A DNA stretch of 64,000 nucleotides from an uncultured Pirellula sp. (GCA_903858115.1 CAIOHR010000280.1:58152-122151), one strand, 5' to 3'. Shown: positions 18,045 through 26,798, counted from the first letter of the stretch. A program made the numbers and translations. Notes: a model not told the origin generated them from the sequence alone.

Positions 18045-18274
18045 GACGCTTCCCTCCATGGAGCTCGAGGACGAGTACCATGCGATAAGCTTGGAGGCAG
18101 TTCTTCGAGAGCATCGACCGCCATAACGATCCCTCGCAATCCGATATAGAGCAGATCAACACCAGCAACAGACACGGTGATATCGCCCGTCACAACAACT
18201 CCTTTGTTGAGCAAGCGATCGATGGCATCACAGAGAGTTATACTCTTGGCTAGGCGTTCATTATCAACTGACAT
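18041..18274 (-). CDS. GvpA-family minor protein, GvpS/GvpM type
   Basis: A 77-residue protein with SITLCDAIDRLLNKGVVVTGD followed by VSVAGVDLLYIGLRGIVMAVDALEEL, the GvpA fold in the VVVTGD form seen in GvpM/GvpS. The C-terminal tail is short and Pro/Arg-rich. GvpA paralogues of this kind are minor components that help start the shell. It is coupled to gvpK by an ATGA overlap and follows gvpG by 30 bp. I leave the symbol open because S and M are hard to separate without an alignment. Confidence 0.88.
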   Translation of the reverse strand: MSVDNERLAKSITLCDAIDRLLNKGVVVTGDITVSVAGVDLLYIGLRGIVMAVDALEELPPSLSHGTRPRAPWREAS

Positions 18275-18304
18275 GATCCAAATCCTTTTGGTAATTTCAA
18301 AGCC

Positions 18305-18526
18305 TTATTCCTCAGACTCTAACAGGTCTAGAAGCTCCGCTTCTCGCTCTTCAAATTCATCTTCTGCAATTTCACCAGCTTCAAACTGCGCATGCAGAGC
18401 AGACAACTGGGCCATACTGTTTGCTCTTTGATTCTCCTTCTCCTGTTCTACAGCCTTTGCAACTTCCTTTGCAATGAACAGAAAACCCTTAAAGGGAGAT
18501 AACACCAAGTCATCAAGGTAGAACAT
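18305..18526 (-). CDS. gvpG: Gas vesicle protein GvpG
   Basis: A 73-residue GvpG. It begins MFYLDDLVLSPFKGFLFIAKE, matching the family start, then an amphipathic helix and a Glu-rich end (AEDEFEEREAELLDLLESEE). GvpG is a small accessory factor in vesicle formation and is usually next to gvpF and gvpL. Here the upstream gvpF/L stop lies 4 bp before its ATG, so the two are co-translated. Length is normal for the family. Confidence 0.95.
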   Translation of the reverse strand: MFYLDDLVLSPFKGFLFIAKEVAKAVEQEKENQRANSMAQLSALHAQFEAGEIAEDEFEEREAELLDLLESEE

Positions 18527-18530
18527 AATC

Positions 18531-19295
18531 TCATTCCATAGATAAGGCTAACTTAACGAAACTGTATGGTGGCCATGGCCCATTGAATGTGACGGCAAAA
18601 TCGTCAGTGAAAAGCTCAGCAGCCTGATATACAGCCGCCGTAAACTCATCTTCTCGATCACGATGGATCAAACAAGCGAGCCTCATCACATCGGCATCAT
18701 CTCGATTCGGTTGGGCCTCCAACTCCCTCGCAATGGGCGAGAGCTTGTCCAAAAAAATCTGGGTGTGAGCCGTTCTTTCCGAGTTAAGAAGGCTCTCAAA
18801 TATCCTTCCCATTTCAATCTGATCTTCACGCGATGCGCGCCCCTCTACTATCAAAGCGCGAGCTGCTTGTAACTCAGGGTATCGATCGACAAAGTACTGA
18901 GGTACATTAGGCACAGTCCATTTTAGGGCGATCGTCATCTCAACATGCCCGCCGACTCGATCTAACTGCTCGATCAGAATATCGTGATTCTTGTCAAGGA
19001 TATGATGCACTTGATCGAGATCATCGGCGATCAGTCCAAACGAGACCGGCAACATGCTCCAATGTTTTGCTACATGGGTGACAATCTCCTGATGTGCCGC
19101 CAAGAACTTTCGCTGGGGTCTAATCTTCTTTGGCACGATGGGAGACGCAACAACTGCGAGACCGCCACGTTCGATCACCGTTATCTCCGCGTCTTCGATC
19201 CCCTTCAGCTTCTCGGACGATATAGACTCACCATCCTTCGATCGAAGAAATGAGTAAACGTAAAAACCGGTTGCAACTTGAAGTTGGTTGATCAT
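18531..19295 (-). CDS. Gas vesicle GvpF/GvpL-family protein (copy 1)
   Basis: A 254-residue member of the GvpL/GvpF family. It starts ATGFYVYSFLRSKDG, has the central LPVSFGLIADD and ends with the diagnostic NGPWPPYSFVKLALS. GvpF/L proteins are cytoplasmic accessory factors that bind GvpA and are thought to help start shell growth. Of the three copies in this locus it sits in the most conserved context, directly before gvpG. Which copy is F and which is L cannot be settled by eye. Confidence 0.93.
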   Translation of the reverse strand: MINQLQVATGFYVYSFLRSKDGESISSEKLKGIEDAEITVIERGGLAVVASPIVPKKIRPQRKFLAAHQEIVTHVAKHWSMLPVSFGLIADDLDQVHHILDKNHDILIEQLDRVGGHVEMTIALKWTVPNVPQYFVDRYPELQAARALIVEGRASREDQIEMGRIFESLLNSERTAHTQIFLDKLSPIARELEAQPNRDDADVMRLACLIHRDREDEFTAAVYQAAELFTDDFAVTFNGPWPPYSFVKLALSME

Positions 19296-19312
19296 GATTT
19301 ACACTCGGACAG

Positions 19313-19618
19313 TTAGTATGTAAATCCGACAGATTGATTTACAGTGTTAGAGGAAGGAATCGTTGGTGGCAACGTTCTTTGTTGAACATCGATCCGACTT
19401 TGGAGCTCATCTTGCTCCTCGACGATTGTTCGAATTCGATTCTGCAAATTGTTGAGGCGTTCCATGAGATACTCGAGTTCATTCGCTCGTCGAGATCTCT
19501 CGATTTCAAGCGAGGTCAACTTCAGATAGAGCTCTGGTGTTTGGAGAGACGCGACAGCCTTTCGCGACGCACGCGTCTGCATGCTATGTAAACCACGCCT
19601 AGGCATAGAATTTCTCAT
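19313..19618 (-). CDS. Short basic coiled-coil protein within the gas vesicle locus
   Basis: A 101-residue protein. The ATG at 19618 has GGAATTGAG upstream. The N-terminal 25 residues are basic (MRNSMPRRGLHSMQTRASRK). Residues 30-80 are heptad-like: YLKLTSLEIERSRRANELEY and RLNNLQNRIRTIVEEQDELQ. The tail is flexible. I recall short proteins with a basic head and an L-x-LxxLExER coil in other bacterial gas vesicle loci, without an established function. It lies between gvpN (40 bp) and gvpF/L (17 bp) on the same strand, so it is surely co-transcribed. Confidence 0.7.
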   Translation of the reverse strand: MRNSMPRRGLHSMQTRASRKAVASLQTPELYLKLTSLEIERSRRANELEYLMERLNNLQNRIRTIVEEQDELQSRIDVQQRTLPPTIPSSNTVNQSVGFTY

Positions 19619-19658
19619 GGCTCAATTCCAATGTCAGTAAAAAAATGTCATGGAAGAC

Positions 19659-20978
19659 TTACTTTTTCGAGACCGCTGACGCCAAAGGAAGTCCTGTGGA
19701 TTCAAATGAAGGTGGCCTCGGAAATCGTCGCCCTGCGCTTTCACGTGCGAGGTTAACGTCACCTAAGTCATCGACAGAATCTACGTCATCGGTTTTCTTT
19801 TCCAGAATGGAAACGTCTGCATCGCTTTTAGCACCGAGTGCAATGTCTGCAAGACGTGCTGAACTCGCACTTTGAACGCGGTTTTCTAGAACATCTAGAC
19901 TCGCATCCACACGAACGTTTGGATCTGCATCAACACTACTCGGTTCCTTGTTTGTGATCTCACCCATCCGATTCAATGGAGCAATGCGAGCATCAGCGCC
20001 GTTTCGAGCTTTCCCTACCTTTACGACAGAGCGAATGAGGGATTCTAAGTCTTGATTCGTAAATGGCTTACTCGATTGTCGCGAGGAGTTGTAGAACAAC
20101 ACATCCTTACATGTCGCCATGAAGATCGAATCAGAGACCGACACAGTTGCCTTCCGATGATCCAGAATTCTTGCGATCGCTAAGGCGCCGCGAATAGTAG
20201 GACCGTTCTTGCCACCAAATCTCTCTCGCATATTTCGAATGATATCGACTATCAGCGCGATCTCATCCATGGGTCTATTACTCTTCGCGCGAACGATCGC
20301 AATTTCGGTCTCTCTATCCTGATGGGCAACCTCTAGTGTGATCATTCGATCGAGCAACGCATCTTGCGATTTATGAACACCGACATACTCCTCTGGGTTC
20401 GACGTAAAGATCGCGCGGAAATCCGGATGAACACGAACGATGTTCTTGTCCTGTCCGGAGGAAGGAATGTTTAGAATTCCTTCCTCAAGTATACTCAAGA
20501 ACGCATTGTTCGCGGCAGCGGGCGAACGAGTGAACTCATCGTAGATAACCGTGTGCCCTTGTTCGCACGCTGTCGTTAAACGGTTGTTGCTCCACATGAG
20601 CGAAACCGTTTCCTCCGTCTTTAGGATGGAACTCACGTAGTTATCGCGAACGGACTGACGCCTAAATCCAGCGTCCTTGCCGAGCAAATCAGAACCGCGC
20701 AGTTCGTCATCGCCGTGCAACAATGTGCAACGACGACCAATCTTAGATGCAATGTGCAAAGCAAGCGTTGTTTTGCCCGTTCCGGCTGGCCCAGACAAAT
20801 GAACAGCATATCCAATTTCAATGTATGCCAACGCTCGATTCGTTAGCTCCTGAACAGCCTCGGTAGCGACGAAGTCAGGTCCAGGTTGTGGAACAAAGTC
20901 AGCTGTTGAACACTGATTTTGTAATCCACTATGGACCTTTGGTGTGGTTGCGCCACGATGAATGGATGCCTCTTGCAT
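19659..20978 (-). CDS. gvpN: Gas vesicle AAA+ ATPase GvpN with extended C-terminus
   Basis: A 439-residue MoxR-type AAA+ protein. Walker A is GPAGTGKT (63-70). HGDDELRGSDLLGKD, a Walker B VIYDEFTR, the AANNAFLSILEEG helix, sensor-like FTSNPEEYVG and a sensor-2 region place it in GvpN. GvpN is an ATPase needed for vesicles to grow to full size. The usual family length is about 300-400 residues. Here residues after about 320 form a polar, low-complexity tail (DADPNVRVDASLDVLENRVQ and more), unlike typical GvpN. It follows the gvpC-like gene, matching cyanobacterial gvpA-C-N order. Confidence 0.94.
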   Translation of the reverse strand: MQEASIHRGATTPKVHSGLQNQCSTADFVPQPGPDFVATEAVQELTNRALAYIEIGYAVHLSGPAGTGKTTLALHIASKIGRRCTLLHGDDELRGSDLLGKDAGFRRQSVRDNYVSSILKTEETVSLMWSNNRLTTACEQGHTVIYDEFTRSPAAANNAFLSILEEGILNIPSSGQDKNIVRVHPDFRAIFTSNPEEYVGVHKSQDALLDRMITLEVAHQDRETEIAIVRAKSNRPMDEIALIVDIIRNMRERFGGKNGPTIRGALAIARILDHRKATVSVSDSIFMATCKDVLFYNSSRQSSKPFTNQDLESLIRSVVKVGKARNGADARIAPLNRMGEITNKEPSSVDADPNVRVDASLDVLENRVQSASSARLADIALGAKSDADVSILEKKTDDVDSVDDLGDVNLARESAGRRFPRPPSFESTGLPLASAVSKK

Positions 20979-21027
20979 TATGTTCGTATTCTTTACTGGT
21001 TGAGTGGGAGCTAAGTAAAAGCAGACT

Positions 21028-21711
21028 TCAGATCTTCATTGCGGAGGAAACACCTTGCGATGTCATGCTGGGTGGTACAGGCAATACACTAGGTCTTTGA
21101 CTCACTGACTCCGATACGGGAACAGATCCTGTCGATGCAACAAACACAGCGGGAGCGGCAGTGATACGTGAAACAGAACTGCTATCTCGACGCACTCCGA
21201 AGCTACTCTGCAACCGCTGCCAAATCTGTCGAGCATCGTTTCGATCTCGCGACCAGGACTTGGTCATTCGGTTGGTTTCAACCCGAATACGTTGAACCTG
21301 AGAGCGAACGCATTGAAGTGTCGTAGCCGATGCTCGATACTGTTGACGTGCTGCGCGCATACGGTCGTTTTTGTTTTGACGGAGCAAACGTGCAATGTCA
21401 CGTCTATTCTTGATAACTTCCTGTCTCAGAAACGCCTTCGCATTCTTCGCTGTCTTTACCCGTATTGTACGCAAATCACGAAGAGTTCTTTCTACCGTTT
21501 TTTGGTTGTGTCTTTTAAATTCACTGAGCTGCTTGGTGAGCGATTTTGCATCTTTTGCCAACTCCAATCTGCTCTTCATGCGTTGGTCTTTCAGCTCGCG
21601 TCTTTTTCTTGTGCACTCTTTCTGATTCTTATCCAAAAATGCTTTCCGTTCATCGCGACTTCTCGAAATGCTATCTGCTAAACGCTGCATCTGTTCTCGA
21701 AAACTAGCCAT
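21028..21711 (-). CDS. Candidate GvpC-like outer-shell protein
   Basis: A 227-residue, very basic helical protein between gvpA and gvpN, exactly where gvpC lies in cyanobacteria. Three weak repeats are visible: AKDAKSLTKQLSEF (from residue 52), AKNAKAFLRQEVIK (from 88) and ARQQYRASATTLQ (from 120), spaced 32-36 residues, near the 33-residue period of GvpC. The segment LTKQLSEFKRHNQKTVERTL recalls the LxQQLSEFRxxLxxxVxxLL pattern of cyanobacterial GvpC. The C-terminal 55 residues are Ser/Pro/Val-rich and probably disordered. The strong positive charge is unusual. GvpC strengthens the shell and sets its collapse pressure. The call rests on position plus weak similarity. Confidence 0.6.
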   Translation of the reverse strand: MASFREQMQRLADSISRSRDERKAFLDKNQKECTRKRRELKDQRMKSRLELAKDAKSLTKQLSEFKRHNQKTVERTLRDLRTIRVKTAKNAKAFLRQEVIKNRRDIARLLRQNKNDRMRAARQQYRASATTLQCVRSQVQRIRVETNRMTKSWSRDRNDARQIWQRLQSSFGVRRDSSSVSRITAAPAVFVASTGSVPVSESVSQRPSVLPVPPSMTSQGVSSAMKI

Positions 21712-21830
21712 CAGCCCTGACCCTTAAAACGACACAATGGAGTAATAAACGATTGAGAAATAGACCGGCCCCATCGAGCGAATACACTCATTCGGCTCGT
21801 GAGACCGGCCTAGCCTCGTACCAGACATCA

Positions 21831-22049
21831 CTATGCTGGAGCAGCTGCCGTTGCAGTCAAGCCGATTGCTTCGGCATACTTGAGATACGTCTCAACGGAC
21901 GCAATAACAACGCGAGCTTCAATGGAAAGCAATTCGATCCCGACGAGGGATACCTTTGCCCAAACGTCGATGACAACACCCTTATCCAGGATACGGTCAA
22001 CGACTTCTGCCAAGCTGGACGAATCGGTGGTTTTTTGTACTGATGCCAC
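21831..22049 (-). CDS. gvpA: Major gas vesicle shell protein GvpA
   Basis: A 72-residue GvpA with a GTG start at 22049. An AGGAG site (22058-22062 on the plus strand) lies 8 nt before it, which decides the start over the longer open frame. The sequence SSSLAEVVDRILDKGVVIDV followed by VSLVGIELLSIEARVVIASV and ETYLKYAEAIGL is essentially the universal GvpA. The short Ala-rich tail is normal. GvpA polymerises into the gas-permeable ribbed shell. It is the first core gene after a 197-bp gap, so a dedicated strong promoter is expected there, and the 119-bp gap before the next gene could reduce downstream expression. Confidence 0.98.
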   Translation of the reverse strand: MASVQKTTDSSSLAEVVDRILDKGVVIDVWAKVSLVGIELLSIEARVVIASVETYLKYAEAIGLTATAAAPA

Positions 22050-22246
22050 TTCAAAATCTCCTAGGTTTATTTGAAAAACATACTTAAACTTCTCACCCCC
22101 ATGTACAACGCGTACTGCCTCACCTAGTTGGCGTCCGTTTGTCGGTCGCAATCAGTGATTGGGAGTGTTGTTCTACATAGCTGCTCTTAAATCCAAAAAG
22201 GGCAGTATCCTACGCAAAGCAATCTACACCTACTATTGCTTCTGGT

Positions 22247-23089
22247 TTAGCCAACCGCTTCATTTGGAAGTGTAATTGCACACCTTTGCATTGGTGGCGA
22301 TACACAGCCAACATCCTCCGATTCGAGAAACGAATACGGAGGCCAAGGACCAGAAGCAACCGTGGGTTTTTCGGAACGCAAGAGAAGGCTAGAGGCCGCG
22401 AGAAACATCGCAGGTGCAGCTTCTTTTCGAACCAATAGTTCGATTCTTGCAATCATATAGCAATCCGTTTTTGAACAGTTGCCAGCTACTCTTAGCTTGC
22501 CAACACTCGATTGCCATTGAATTTTCTCTGCGGGGAATCGATGCTTAAACTCCTTGCAAATCCCCCTCAACTCATGATCTATCTTGAATCCAGATTTTTT
22601 GCCCATGAGTTTGGACCTTAAGTATTCGGAACCTTTTGACTTGGAATGGCCGCCGTCGTTAGCTGTATGTGCCTGTCTATCTCCATGATCTTCGGCAACG
22701 GCCCATCTTAAATTCAATTCCGAAAACCCTGCTATCCTTTGTAAACAGGATCCATACCATGATTTATTGAGTCGAACAGTGTTCACGATCTCATCCGAAG
22801 TCACAATGACGCCAAAACGAAAAGGCAGGATGTCTGCTTCCCGATGCAATTCATTCACTAAAGTGGAGTAGTCGCCTATCTGACGTTGCAGCGGATCGTC
22901 TTTTCGAAGGTCACTACCCGCATCCGATGCAACAACGATGAACTCATCAACTAGAAACACGCTTGCCCGCCCAGCGATCACTCCCGTTAAATTCGATGCG
23001 ACGGACTTATCCGACCCACGCAATAGAACTGCATGAATCATCCATCGATCTCTTCCAAACGAATCCATCTCCCGTGTATTCGTAATCAC
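22247..23089 (-). CDS. Gas vesicle GvpF/GvpL-family protein (copy 2)
   Basis: A 280-residue GvpF/L-family protein with a GTG start overlapping the previous stop as GTGA, behind an excellent AAAGGAGAG site. Diagnostic parts are ADILPFRFGVIVTSDEIV (about 85-103) and ASGPWPPYSFLE near the end. The middle has a polar insert (HGDRQAHTANDGGHSKSKG), making it more divergent than copy 1. It probably binds GvpA or another copy during assembly. The 197 bp between its stop and gvpA are the most likely place for the gvpA promoter; I see no convincing -35/-10 pair there. Confidence 0.88.
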   Translation of the reverse strand: MITNTREMDSFGRDRWMIHAVLLRGSDKSVASNLTGVIAGRASVFLVDEFIVVASDAGSDLRKDDPLQRQIGDYSTLVNELHREADILPFRFGVIVTSDEIVNTVRLNKSWYGSCLQRIAGFSELNLRWAVAEDHGDRQAHTANDGGHSKSKGSEYLRSKLMGKKSGFKIDHELRGICKEFKHRFPAEKIQWQSSVGKLRVAGNCSKTDCYMIARIELLVRKEAAPAMFLAASSLLLRSEKPTVASGPWPPYSFLESEDVGCVSPPMQRCAITLPNEAVG

Positions 23090-23994
23090 GCAGCTCTCCT
23101 TTCAGATACCACTTGAGGATCGGCGATCAGGTCGCTGAATGCAGGGAGTGAGGGACAGAAACTGTACGCAGGCCACGGTCCAGAAAGTTCCATTCGAAGG
23201 CCTCCGTTTTTTGAGGAATCAAGATTCCATTGCTCCACCCAGAATGCAACCCGGCTGGCACTTTCGATCCATTCCAATACAGCTACGCTGCTCAATAACT
23301 CTTCTTTCGCATCCGACTTGGTAGCAGCTTTGATCGAACGCTCCTGTGTATGCGCAAACACTTCTTGTATCGATGTCATCGCAGTGTTAAGTGACTGCAC
23401 GAAAACACCGGAGTCGGATCTCGAAATTTCTCTCTGCAATTGTTTCAGTTTCAGGTAGTTCGCTCCTTTGAGAGGAACACCTTCTTGCAGGAGACCGTTT
23501 CGCTCAGCCTGCATCTGGGCCGCCTGTGCGTAGTTTCCATAGAGTTTCAGTCCCCACTCCTGTTTCCCTTTGATCAACTGAAAGAATTCCTTGAGACGTG
23601 GAGTTGCCGAAACCGAATAGGATTGGAGCGCCGCATCCGATGAGAACAGGGATCCAAAGCGAGCAGGATAAAATGAAGATTGAGAACTCAAGAGCCCAAC
23701 GGCCTCCTCATGAGCCATTACCCGCGGCGTCAACCAATCGATATCCGCGAGGTTTCTCGCTCCCTCTTCGCCGAGAAACTCGGAACGATCTAATCGTTTG
23801 AACCATGCAAACACCAACCCAGCGTCTAGCCTTTCGATGTCGAATAATTCAGCTAGAGCCAAGGTCTTCGGATCGAAGTACTCAGCCTCTCCGGTATCGC
23901 TGATACCAGTTTCCCTCGATTCGATAGTGGCAATCGCGGGACCTCTCATCGAAAGCTTCGGAGAGAATCCCAACAGATATAATGCGTTGTTCAT
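23086..23994 (-). CDS. Gas vesicle GvpF/GvpL-family protein (copy 3)
   Basis: A 302-residue divergent GvpF/L-family protein. It starts NNALYLLGFSPKLSMRG, has the pocket motif SFYPARFGSLFSSDAAL (about 108-124), a long helical central part (YLKLKQLQREI) and the terminal ELSGPWPAYSFCPSLP. Its ATG lies within the stop of the CDC48 gene (ATGA), and its stop overlaps the start of copy 2, so CDC48, copy 3 and copy 2 are translationally coupled. Three F/L copies in one locus may allow heteromeric assembly factors. Confidence 0.85.
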   Translation of the reverse strand: MNNALYLLGFSPKLSMRGPAIATIESRETGISDTGEAEYFDPKTLALAELFDIERLDAGLVFAWFKRLDRSEFLGEEGARNLADIDWLTPRVMAHEEAVGLLSSQSSFYPARFGSLFSSDAALQSYSVSATPRLKEFFQLIKGKQEWGLKLYGNYAQAAQMQAERNGLLQEGVPLKGANYLKLKQLQREISRSDSGVFVQSLNTAMTSIQEVFAHTQERSIKAATKSDAKEELLSSVAVLEWIESASRVAFWVEQWNLDSSKNGGLRMELSGPWPAYSFCPSLPAFSDLIADPQVVSERRAA

Positions 23995-26135
23995 TGCTTA
24001 CCCTTCCCTGACTTCATCAACTGATCCAGGCTATTCAGAATATCCTCTTTTTGAATCAGAACCGATGCCGAACCCGACTTATCATCTCTTAACTGCGCCA
24101 CGACCCGCCTGATGCTTGATCGAGCTGCCATACTGCAAATGGAAGCCAGGTCTGCTCCTGAGAATCCCTCCGTTCGATTTGCGAGATCGTCTAGATCAAG
24201 CTTTTCTGCGAGAGGTCGATTCTTCAGATGAACTTGCAAGATTGATTTTCGACTCTCTCTGTCCGGAAGCCCGACCTCAATCGTCTGTTCAAACCGACCA
24301 TACCGACGGAGTGCTGGGTCAACCATGTCGGGTCTATTTGTTGCTGCTAAGACAAAGACGCCGTTCATCTCTTCGATGCCGTCCATCTCGGAAAGAAACT
24401 GACTAAGCACTCTGCCCGTCACGCCAGAGTCTTGCGTACCGGATTGTCGTGTCGCACATAGTCCGTCAATTTCATCGAAAAACATCAAACATGGAGCAGC
24501 TTGTCGAGCTTTGCTAAAGATGTTTCGTATCGCACGTTCGGATTCGCCAACGAACTTCGAGAGCAACTCTGGCCCCTTCACTGAAATGAAGTTTACCTGG
24601 CTTTCCGTAGCTGCGGCTTTTGCGATCATCGTTTTGCCAACACCCGGTGGGCCCGCCAGTAAAACACCTCTGGCTGGACGTACTTTCGCTTGCGTGAACA
24701 GCGACTCGTACTTCAATGGCCAGGTTATCGCCTCACGTAGTTCTTGTTTGATCGAGTCTAATCCGCCTACATCGTCCCAATAGACGCTCGGGACCTCCAC
24801 AAATACTTCGCGAATTGCCGATGGCTCGACTGATTGGAAACCTTGTAGAAACTCTGACATAGACACGCGGATTGACGCGAGTTGGCTATAGGAGATTCGC
24901 TTCTGCCCAAGATCGATACTGTCCAACAGCTTTCGCAAGCAAACCATGGCTGCTTCACGGCACAGTGCCTCTAAATCAGCCCCAACGAAACCATGCGTAA
25001 TGGATGCGAGATGCCGCAAATCGACGTCGTCCTCGAGCGGCATACCACGTGTATGAATTTCTAAGATATGAAGCCGCTCGGAACGATCGGGAATACTAAT
25101 CTCAATTTCGCGGTCGAATCTACCGGGTCGTCGCAATGCGGGATCGATCGAGTTGGGTAGATTGGTAGCGGCGATAACGATTACATTTTCGCGTTGCTTT
25201 AATCCATCCATCAAAGTTAGCAACTGGGCAACCACGCGTCGCTCCACATCGCCTGCTGCGTTCTCACGCTTGGGTGCGATAGCATCGATCTCATCGAGAA
25301 AGATGATGCTTGGTCCTTGTTTGCTCGCTTGTTCAAAGATCTTTCTTAGGTGCGCTTCGCTCTCGCCATAGTGTTTGTGAATAATTTCAGGACCACTAAC
25401 GACGAAGAATTTTGCGTCTGATTCATGTGCGATGGCGCGCGCGATTAATGTTTTTCCGCAACCTGGCGGACCATACAGCAAAACACCGCGTGGAGCACTG
25501 ACCCCTAACCGATCAAAAACCTCTGGGAACTTCAGAGGCAATTCAATCATCTCGCGGATGCGTTGCAACTGAGCTTTTGCTCCCCCGACGTCCTCATACG
25601 AGGGATTCCGCGTACCTCCATCTGTAGCACATTGCTCGATACTCAGTACAGTGTTAGGGGTTATCAAAACTGGTCCGTCTGGTACAACCTCTTTGACGTC
25701 AAAATCGATCGACTCGTTGCCAAACAGGATGGCTCGAATCACACTCCCTTTTTGAACTGGTAACCCATCGACGAGCGACGCGATGTAATCGATATCCCGG
25801 TCAACAGGTTTGACTTTTCTAGGACGAATCGTAACACGCTGCGCATTCGAACAGTTTGTTTTCTCTATCTCAACCAAATCATCGATACTGCATCCCGCAG
25901 ACTCACGTATAACACCGTCGATCTGTATCCAAGACTGTCCGCGACTATCCTTCTGAGCAGGCATGACTTTGCCGACGGAAGAGCGTTTGCCAGTGATCAT
26001 TACAATGTCACCTGGCCGAACGCCCAACAAGTCCATGTCACTCGGATCAAGTCGAATAAGACCTCGACCGACATCGCGACTCGCAGCCTCTACGACGCGT
26101 AATCGCAGCTTGGTTGTTGCATCCATTATTGACAT
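23991..26135 (-). CDS. CDC48/VAT-type double-AAA+ ATPase
   Basis: A 714-residue protein with a CDC48 N-domain (about 5-105, LDPSDMDLLGVRPGDIVMI), a linker and two AAA+ modules. D1 has Walker A GPPGCGKT and Walker B IIFLDEIDAIAPKRE; D2 has GPPGVGKT and LMFFDEIDGLCATRQ. Both have sensor-1 ATN and arginine-finger RRPGRFD/RRYGRF segments, so both rings should be active. CDC48-type unfoldases are typical of archaea and eukaryotes and sporadic in bacteria; they have been noted in some gas vesicle gene clusters. A role in remodelling vesicle complexes or clearing misfolded shell proteins is inferred from the operon. ATGA coupling to GvpF/L copy 3 supports a shared function. Confidence 0.95.
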   Translation of the reverse strand: MSIMDATTKLRLRVVEAASRDVGRGLIRLDPSDMDLLGVRPGDIVMITGKRSSVGKVMPAQKDSRGQSWIQIDGVIRESAGCSIDDLVEIEKTNCSNAQRVTIRPRKVKPVDRDIDYIASLVDGLPVQKGSVIRAILFGNESIDFDVKEVVPDGPVLITPNTVLSIEQCATDGGTRNPSYEDVGGAKAQLQRIREMIELPLKFPEVFDRLGVSAPRGVLLYGPPGCGKTLIARAIAHESDAKFFVVSGPEIIHKHYGESEAHLRKIFEQASKQGPSIIFLDEIDAIAPKRENAAGDVERRVVAQLLTLMDGLKQRENVIVIAATNLPNSIDPALRRPGRFDREIEISIPDRSERLHILEIHTRGMPLEDDVDLRHLASITHGFVGADLEALCREAAMVCLRKLLDSIDLGQKRISYSQLASIRVSMSEFLQGFQSVEPSAIREVFVEVPSVYWDDVGGLDSIKQELREAITWPLKYESLFTQAKVRPARGVLLAGPPGVGKTMIAKAAATESQVNFISVKGPELLSKFVGESERAIRNIFSKARQAAPCLMFFDEIDGLCATRQSGTQDSGVTGRVLSQFLSEMDGIEEMNGVFVLAATNRPDMVDPALRRYGRFEQTIEVGLPDRESRKSILQVHLKNRPLAEKLDLDDLANRTEGFSGADLASICSMAARSSIRRVVAQLRDDKSGSASVLIQKEDILNSLDQLMKSGKGKQ

Positions 26136-26240
26136 TCGTTCAAATCCGTTTGAGAATCACTTCACCCATCTCGCATAAGGCAACCCATGGGTTTGCCTAT
26201 TGCTCGACTTCCTTGGTCAAATCCGTTGATACTACAACAG

Positions 26241-26798
26241 CTATTTGTTGGACAATCGAATTTCAACGACGCCATTGTTCGCTGTAATGGAAACTTGCTC
26301 AGGCCCGAACTCTCGTGGTAGCGTCAGTTCTTTTTTGAACTCAGCCACCTTGCTCACCCCTTGAATCCACAAGCTCTTTTCCATGAAAGTAAGATGAACA
26401 TCTTCGCTGGAAACACCCGGCATCTCAGCGATGATTTGAACGTGATCCCCTTCGTCATATAGTTCAACATTTGGCTCGCGAACTCGAGGCACACTGGTTG
26501 CAGGCTTCGATTCTGGCTTGGAAGCTTTCTGCACAGGATGGACGCTATATTCTCCGTCTTTTCCAGCTCCGTCTCTCCCCCCACCGAATCTCACGTTGAC
26601 GCCATAGGATGTAGTGAATTTTTTGCCGGACGAGGTCTCCCCCTCTCCTACCGCCGCCCGAAGACTCTCGCCTTTCTCGGCCAATTCACCAAACTTAGTG
26701 ATCAGGTTGGATACACCATCAAAGAGCCCACCTATTCCCAGCATTGCGGACAAGTCGGCAGCGGCTTGCTTCTGCTTCATGTCTTCGTTGTCGCTCAT
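26241..26798 (-). CDS. Hsp20/alpha-crystallin-family protein, GvpH-like
   Basis: A 185-residue protein. The ATG at 26798 is preceded by GGGAGGAA at a good distance; the frame also opens at a GTG six codons earlier. The N-terminal 100 residues are variable and polar, with SAMLGIGGLFDGVSNLITKF. Residues 105-185 are an alpha-crystallin domain: PNVELYDEGDHVQIIAEMPG, VSSEDVHLTF, the terminal ITANNGVVEIRLSNK. Small heat-shock proteins of this type (GvpH) occur in many gas vesicle loci as chaperones that keep shell proteins soluble. It lies upstream of the CDC48 gene (105-bp gap). Confidence 0.88.
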   Translation of the reverse strand: MSDNEDMKQKQAAADLSAMLGIGGLFDGVSNLITKFGELAEKGESLRAAVGEGETSSGKKFTTSYGVNVRFGGGRDGAGKDGEYSVHPVQKASKPESKPATSVPRVREPNVELYDEGDHVQIIAEMPGVSSEDVHLTFMEKSLWIQGVSKVAEFKKELTLPREFGPEQVSITANNGVVEIRLSNK

